A stretch of DNA of 64,000 bases from contig JAAFAB010000003.1 of the NCBI GenBank assembly GCA_018222585.1, positions 375,781 to 439,780 of the forward strand. Direction: 5' to 3'. Position numbers and translations under genes: made by a program. The notes under the pieces are model-generated. The model had not been told where the DNA came from. It saw only the letters and a program-made list of their open reading frames with translations, and made no database searches. How positions within the stretch are numbered: the first letter of the stretch is position 1; every line of letters starts with the position of its first letter. Below, piece after piece: positions 56,468-64,000 of this stretch. This stretch comes from Paracoccaceae bacterium. Its GTDB lineage: Bacteria; Pseudomonadota; Alphaproteobacteria; Rhodobacterales; Rhodobacteraceae.

Positions 56468-57937
56468 GTGGCGAAGCAACCGATGCTGAAATTCGTGACC
56501 GTTGAGCGGGACATGCCCGAGAAGCGCGACGCGACGGCCCGCTCGCATGATTTCGACGAGATCTATGCCGAATATGCCGCGGCCAAGGCCGAAGAGCAGT
56601 CCAGCCGCTGCAGCCAGTGCGGCGTGCCCTATTGCCAGAGCCATTGCCCGCTGCACAACAACATTCCCGACTGGCTGCGCCTGACCGCCACCGGCCGCCT
56701 GGAAGAGGCCTACGCGGTCAGCCAGGCCACCAATACCTTCCCCGAGATCTGCGGCCGCATCTGCCCGCAGGATCGTCTGTGCGAAGGCAACTGCGTGATC
56801 GAGCAGTCGGGCCACGGCACCGTCACCATCGGCGCCGTCGAGAAGTACATCACCGATACCGCCTGGGAAAAGGGCTGGGTGAAGCCCGTCGTTCCCGCGC
56901 AGGAGCGCGAGGAAAGCGTGGCGATCATCGGCGCCGGCCCCGGTGGCCTGGCGGCTGCCGACATGCTGCGCCGCGCCGGTGTGCAAGTCACGGTCTACGA
57001 CCGTTACGACCGCGCCGGCGGCCTGCTGACCTACGGCATTCCCGGCTTCAAGCTGGAAAAGGACGTGGTGATGCGCCGCACCGCCCAGCTGGAGGCCTCC
57101 GGCGTCGAATTCGTGCTGAACTGCAATGTCGGCGAGGATATCTCGTTCGACGCGATCCGTGGCAAGCATGACGCCGTGCTGATTGCCACCGGCGTCTACA
57201 AGACCCGCGACCTGCAGGGCCCCGGCGCGACCTCCGAAGGCATCGTGCGGGCCATCGACTACCTGACCTGTTCCAACAAGGTTTCGTTCGGCGACGAGGT
57301 GGCCGAATACGAAAGCGGCGAACTGAACGCCAAGGGCAAGAAGGTTGTCGTGGTCGGTGGTGGCGATACCGCCATGGACTGCGTGCGCACCGCCATCCGC
57401 CAGGGCGCCGAGAGCGTGAAGTGTCTCTATCGTCGTGACCGCAAGAACATGCCCGGCTCGCAGCGCGAAGTGCAGAATGCCGAGGAAGAAGGCGTGGAAT
57501 TCGTCTGGCTGTCCAACCCCGTCGGCTTCACCACCGGCGTGACCGAGCCCGAGGGCGCCGGTGCCGGCGCCGGCCGTGTCCGTCAGGCGATGGTGCAGCG
57601 GATGCGCCTCGGCCAGCCCGATGCCTCGGGCCGTCAGAGCCCCGAGGTGATCGAGGGCAGCGACTATGCCGAAGAGGCCGACCTGGTGATCAAGGCCCTG
57701 GGCTTCGAACCCGAGGACCTGCCGAAGCTCTGGGATGCCGAGGGCCTGGAAGTGACCCGCTGGGGCACAGTGCGCGCCGATTTCGGCTCGGGCCGGACCT
57801 CGCTGGACCGCGTCTATGCGGTTGGTGACATCGTGCGCGGCGCCTCGCTGGTGGTCTGGGCGATCCGTGACGGGCGCGATTGCGCCGCCGCGATCCTGGA
57901 AGACCTCGACGCCCCCGCCGCGGTGGCCGCGGAGTAA
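56468..57937 (+). CDS. gltD: Glutamate synthase small subunit
   Basis: 489 residues from GTG 56468, with GAGGAG 7 bases upstream. The N-terminal iron-sulfur domain shows CSQCGVPYCQSHCP and CGRICPQDRLCEGNC for two [4Fe-4S] clusters. FAD (IIGAGPGGLAAADMLRRAG) and NADPH (VVGGGDTAMDCVRTA) motifs follow. It passes electrons from NADPH to GltB. It precedes gltB, with one small hypothetical gene in between. Confidence 0.97.
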   Translation: MAKQPMLKFVTVERDMPEKRDATARSHDFDEIYAEYAAAKAEEQSSRCSQCGVPYCQSHCPLHNNIPDWLRLTATGRLEEAYAVSQATNTFPEICGRICPQDRLCEGNCVIEQSGHGTVTIGAVEKYITDTAWEKGWVKPVVPAQEREESVAIIGAGPGGLAAADMLRRAGVQVTVYDRYDRAGGLLTYGIPGFKLEKDVVMRRTAQLEASGVEFVLNCNVGEDISFDAIRGKHDAVLIATGVYKTRDLQGPGATSEGIVRAIDYLTCSNKVSFGDEVAEYESGELNAKGKKVVVVGGGDTAMDCVRTAIRQGAESVKCLYRRDRKNMPGSQREVQNAEEEGVEFVWLSNPVGFTTGVTEPEGAGAGAGRVRQAMVQRMRLGQPDASGRQSPEVIEGSDYAEEADLVIKALGFEPEDLPKLWDAEGLEVTRWGTVRADFGSGRTSLDRVYAVGDIVRGASLVVWAIRDGRDCAAAILEDLDAPAAVAAE

Positions 57938-57987
57938 GCAAGACACGGCGGGGCACGCCCCGTCGTGACGTAGCAAGGGACAGTGAC

Positions 57988-58722
57988 ATGGCCGATGCGC
58001 TCGACATCTCCGTCGTTTCCGACAGCGATCAGCTGAAGGTCTGGCTGTATCGCGGCACCAGCAAGCGGCTGGTGCTGTCCTTCTGGGACAGCGAAGAGGG
58101 CGGCGCCCCGCTGGCCGCCTTCGCCCATGCCGCCAGCCATGGCGGCCGCGACAACGTCCTGTTCTTCGCCGATCCCGGTGACACCTGGCTGAACGGCGAA
58201 CGGCTGGTCGAAGAGATCGTCGAATGGGCCAGCGCCTACCGCCGGGAATGCGAGGCGCAAAGCGTCATGTCCCTGGGGCAGGGCATGGGCGGTTTCATGG
58301 CCCTTGCCATGCCCGCCTACCTGGAAATCGACGTGGCGCTGGCGCTCAGCCCGCTTTACGCGATCCCGACCCGGGCGATCCCGGACGGGCAGGGGCTGGA
58401 CGACCTGCGGCTGCACAACCTTGGCGAGGTGCTGGGCAGCCACGCGGATTACTACCTGATCCACGGCGAGGCCCCGGGCGAGGCGGCCCACCTGGAAAGC
58501 TTCCCGCTGGCCGCGAACATCCACCAATACGTCCTGCCGACCGACGGCAAGACCGTGCCCGAGCTGCTGGACGAGGCCGAGTTGACCGGCGAGGTGCTGG
58601 AACGCGCCTTCCTCAACCAGGCCCGCAAGCTGCGGCTCGCGCTGGAACCGCTTGGCGTCTACCGCCGTGAAGATGCGTTGCCCGAGGGCGGCGAAACCGA
58701 AACAGCCGGAGAGCAGGGCTGA
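57988..58722 (+). CDS. Alpha/beta-hydrolase-fold protein lacking the nucleophile
   Basis: 244 residues from ATG 57988. The pattern LVLSFWD, VLFFADPGDTWLNG and SVMSLGQGMGGFMALAMPAY looks like an alpha/beta-hydrolase, with the last segment in the place of the nucleophile elbow. The residue expected to be Ser is Gly99 (G-Q-G-M-G), so it is probably not an enzyme of the usual kind. A later YYLIHGEAPGEAAHLESFPL could hold the acid/His region. It is placed between gltD and gltB (51 bases after gltD, 52 before gltB), which suggests a link to glutamate synthase assembly or control. No named family recognised. Confidence 0.65.
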   Translation: MADALDISVVSDSDQLKVWLYRGTSKRLVLSFWDSEEGGAPLAAFAHAASHGGRDNVLFFADPGDTWLNGERLVEEIVEWASAYRRECEAQSVMSLGQGMGGFMALAMPAYLEIDVALALSPLYAIPTRAIPDGQGLDDLRLHNLGEVLGSHADYYLIHGEAPGEAAHLESFPLAANIHQYVLPTDGKTVPELLDEAELTGEVLERAFLNQARKLRLALEPLGVYRREDALPEGGETETAGEQG

Positions 58723-58774
58723 GGCCCGCTCTTCCCCGCGAAAACCCGCCACTTCGGCAAAGGGAGACCTGATC

Positions 58775-63313
<4,539 letters not shown>

Positions 63314-63345
63314 TCAAGGCTCGCCGGGACAAGGCCCGACGTACG

Positions 63346-63372
63346 AGAGGGCCCGCGAAAGCGGGCCCTCTT
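63346..63372 (+). terminator. Rho-independent terminator of gltB
   Basis: AGAGGGCCCGC (63346-63356), GAAA tetraloop, GCGGGCCCTCT (63361-63371), followed by a short T-run. Confidence 0.88.
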
Positions 63373-63421
63373 TGCATTCGGAGTGACGATTTTCCCCGTT
63401 CAAGCGCCTGCTGCGGGAAAA

Positions 63422-63449
63422 ACTGAACTAGACTGTACAGTAGTTCAGT
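63422..63449. repeat. 28-bp inverted repeat, possible operator
   Basis: ACTGAACTA (63422-63430) and its exact complement TAGTTCAGT (63441-63449) flank a 10-base spacer that itself holds CTGTACAG, another palindrome. It is 200-230 bases upstream of the small exported gene. No T-run follows, so a regulator site is likelier than a terminator. Confidence 0.6.
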
Positions 63450-63487
63450 GTGGATTAAACTGGTAAAATTACGTGATATCAAAATGT

Positions 63488-63506
63488 TATATGTTGCTAT
63501 ATGTTG
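63488..63506. repeat. Direct repeat TATATGTTG with 10-bp period
   Basis: TATATGTTG at 63488-63496 and 63498-63506, exactly one helical turn apart. Two copies on one face of the DNA are typical of a tandem regulator site. Confidence 0.5.
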
Positions 63507-63650
63507 GTAACAGCACTGTGAGCTCATAAATATCGTCAGAATGTGCGTCAGTGCACTTCAAACTCCGAAAGCGCCGCCCTATCTACCTCTCATCACACGA
63601 CGCCGCCCACGAAACCGACGACGTCCTCAAATCAAGAAGTGGATACGAAA

Positions 63651-63950
63651 ATGAAAACCCTCAAAGCACTTGGCGTTGCATCCCTGATCGCAGCTTCCGC
63701 AACCACCGCCGCCTTCGCAGGTGACGCGGCTGAACAGACGCCCTTCGTCTACAGCGAAGCTGCCAACGCCTCCTCCACCGAAGTGCGCGTGGATCGCGGC
63801 AGCGACGACGCCGCAAAGGCAACTCCCTTCGTCTATGGCGAAGCTGCCAACTCGGTCACCCGCGCTGACACCTCGGTTCTGAACAGCCGCTTCGTGGTCG
63901 CCAGCGACGATGATGCCGCCGCTCAGACCCCCTTCCTGTACCGGAAGTGA
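63651..63950 (+). CDS. Small exported protein with threefold TPF[VL]Y motif
   Basis: 99 residues from ATG 63651. Signal peptide 1-23 (cleavage near AFA-GD). The mature 76 residues contain three copies of one unit: DAAEQTPFVYSEAANAS, DAAKATPFVYGEAANSV and DAAAQTPFLYRK at the C-terminus. Acidic residues precede each copy. No Cys, no membrane segment. I do not recognise a named family. It is probably a small secreted or periplasmic protein; the repeated TPF[VL]Y could be a binding or polymerisation element. Isolated gene with an AT-rich, repeat-bearing upstream region. Confidence 0.7.
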   Translation: MKTLKALGVASLIAASATTAAFAGDAAEQTPFVYSEAANASSTEVRVDRGSDDAAKATPFVYGEAANSVTRADTSVLNSRFVVASDDDAAAQTPFLYRK

Positions 63951-64000
63951 GCTGACGGCCTTCGGGTCGGGGTGGACAGCAACCGGCCACATCCCGAGAC

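Larger units (their letters stand above)
63373..63650. other. AT-rich region with inverted and direct repeats upstream of the last gene
   Basis: About 280 bases with no gene, clearly richer in A and T than the flanks from about 63420 to 63540. It carries a 28-bp inverted repeat and a 10-bp-period direct repeat (listed separately) and must contain the promoter for the gene at 63651. No unambiguous -35/-10 pair was found. Confidence 0.55.

Noticed and set aside
63422-63449. Inverted repeat as a terminator
   Set aside because: No T-run follows, the stem is AT-rich, and a strong gltB terminator already lies at 63346.

Overview
The window is about 64 kb of high-GC chromosomal DNA. Gene content and protein sequences point to an alphaproteobacterium of the Rhodobacterales (roseobacter/Rhodobacter type). 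The supporting signs are rimP-nusA-ylxR-infB with an alphaproteobacterial attenuator-like leader, lptC-lptA-lptB followed by hpf and ptsN without rpoN, GltB/GltD, a roseobacter-like taurine-pyruvate aminotransferase, and a CTTG-N17-CCTTATATA heat-shock promoter before dnaK. Most of the window is ordinary core chromosome. The accessory-looking parts are a frameshifted IS5-type element, a glycosyltransferase/sulfotransferase cluster, a taurine-metabolism cluster and one decayed gene. The species was not identified.

Layout. 1-7 kb: a partial CAP-domain lipoprotein, a Tat-type L,D-transpeptidase, a tiny secreted protein, hemH, a methyltransferase divergent from comF, grxC, a nitrilase-family amidase, a MarR regulator and a CaCA-type exchanger. 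7-15 kb: ubiG and pip divergent, then the promoter, leader and operon rimP-nusA-ylxR-infB, and a 46-residue gene on the other strand. 15-30 kb: ppiC-argJ-mutT divergent from secA, two envelope proteins of unknown role, glcB, radC, a PiT phosphate transporter and a periplasmic caspase-like protein. 29.6-30.7 kb: a dead IS. 30.9-34.1 kb: dnaK-dnaJ under a sigma-32-type promoter. 34.4-43.8 kb: alkB, an orphan polysaccharide-export permease, an 820-base gene-free stretch, then the tightly packed run galU, galE, GT, GT, GT14-type, sulfotransferase. 43.9-47.9 kb: rnd-lptC-lptA-lptB-hpf-ptsN on the minus strand. 48-54 kb: a hydrolase remnant, then TauE/SafE exporter, aldehyde dehydrogenase and TauR-like MocR regulator divergent from tpa. 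54-64 kb: tRNA-Leu(CAG), an NDUFA9-like protein, uppP, gltD, a pseudo-hydrolase, gltB, and a small exported protein with a threefold TPF[VL]Y motif.

How the genes work together. GalU and GalE supply UDP-sugars. The following three glycosyltransferases and a two-domain sulfotransferase are joined by overlapping or abutting start and stop codons, which suggests one sulfated surface glycan. TauR-like regulator, Tpa, aldehyde dehydrogenase and TauE/SafE exporter fit a taurine to sulfoacetaldehyde to sulfoacetate export route, with no xsc in view. Rnd-Lpt-HPF-PtsN links lipopolysaccharide transport to ribosome hibernation and nitrogen-PTS control. RimP-NusA-IF2 is probably controlled by a terminator/antiterminator switch visible in the leader. 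The least explained items are the gltD-gltB pseudo-hydrolase, the two envelope genes after secA, the three small exported or orphan proteins, and the inverted and direct repeats upstream of the last gene.
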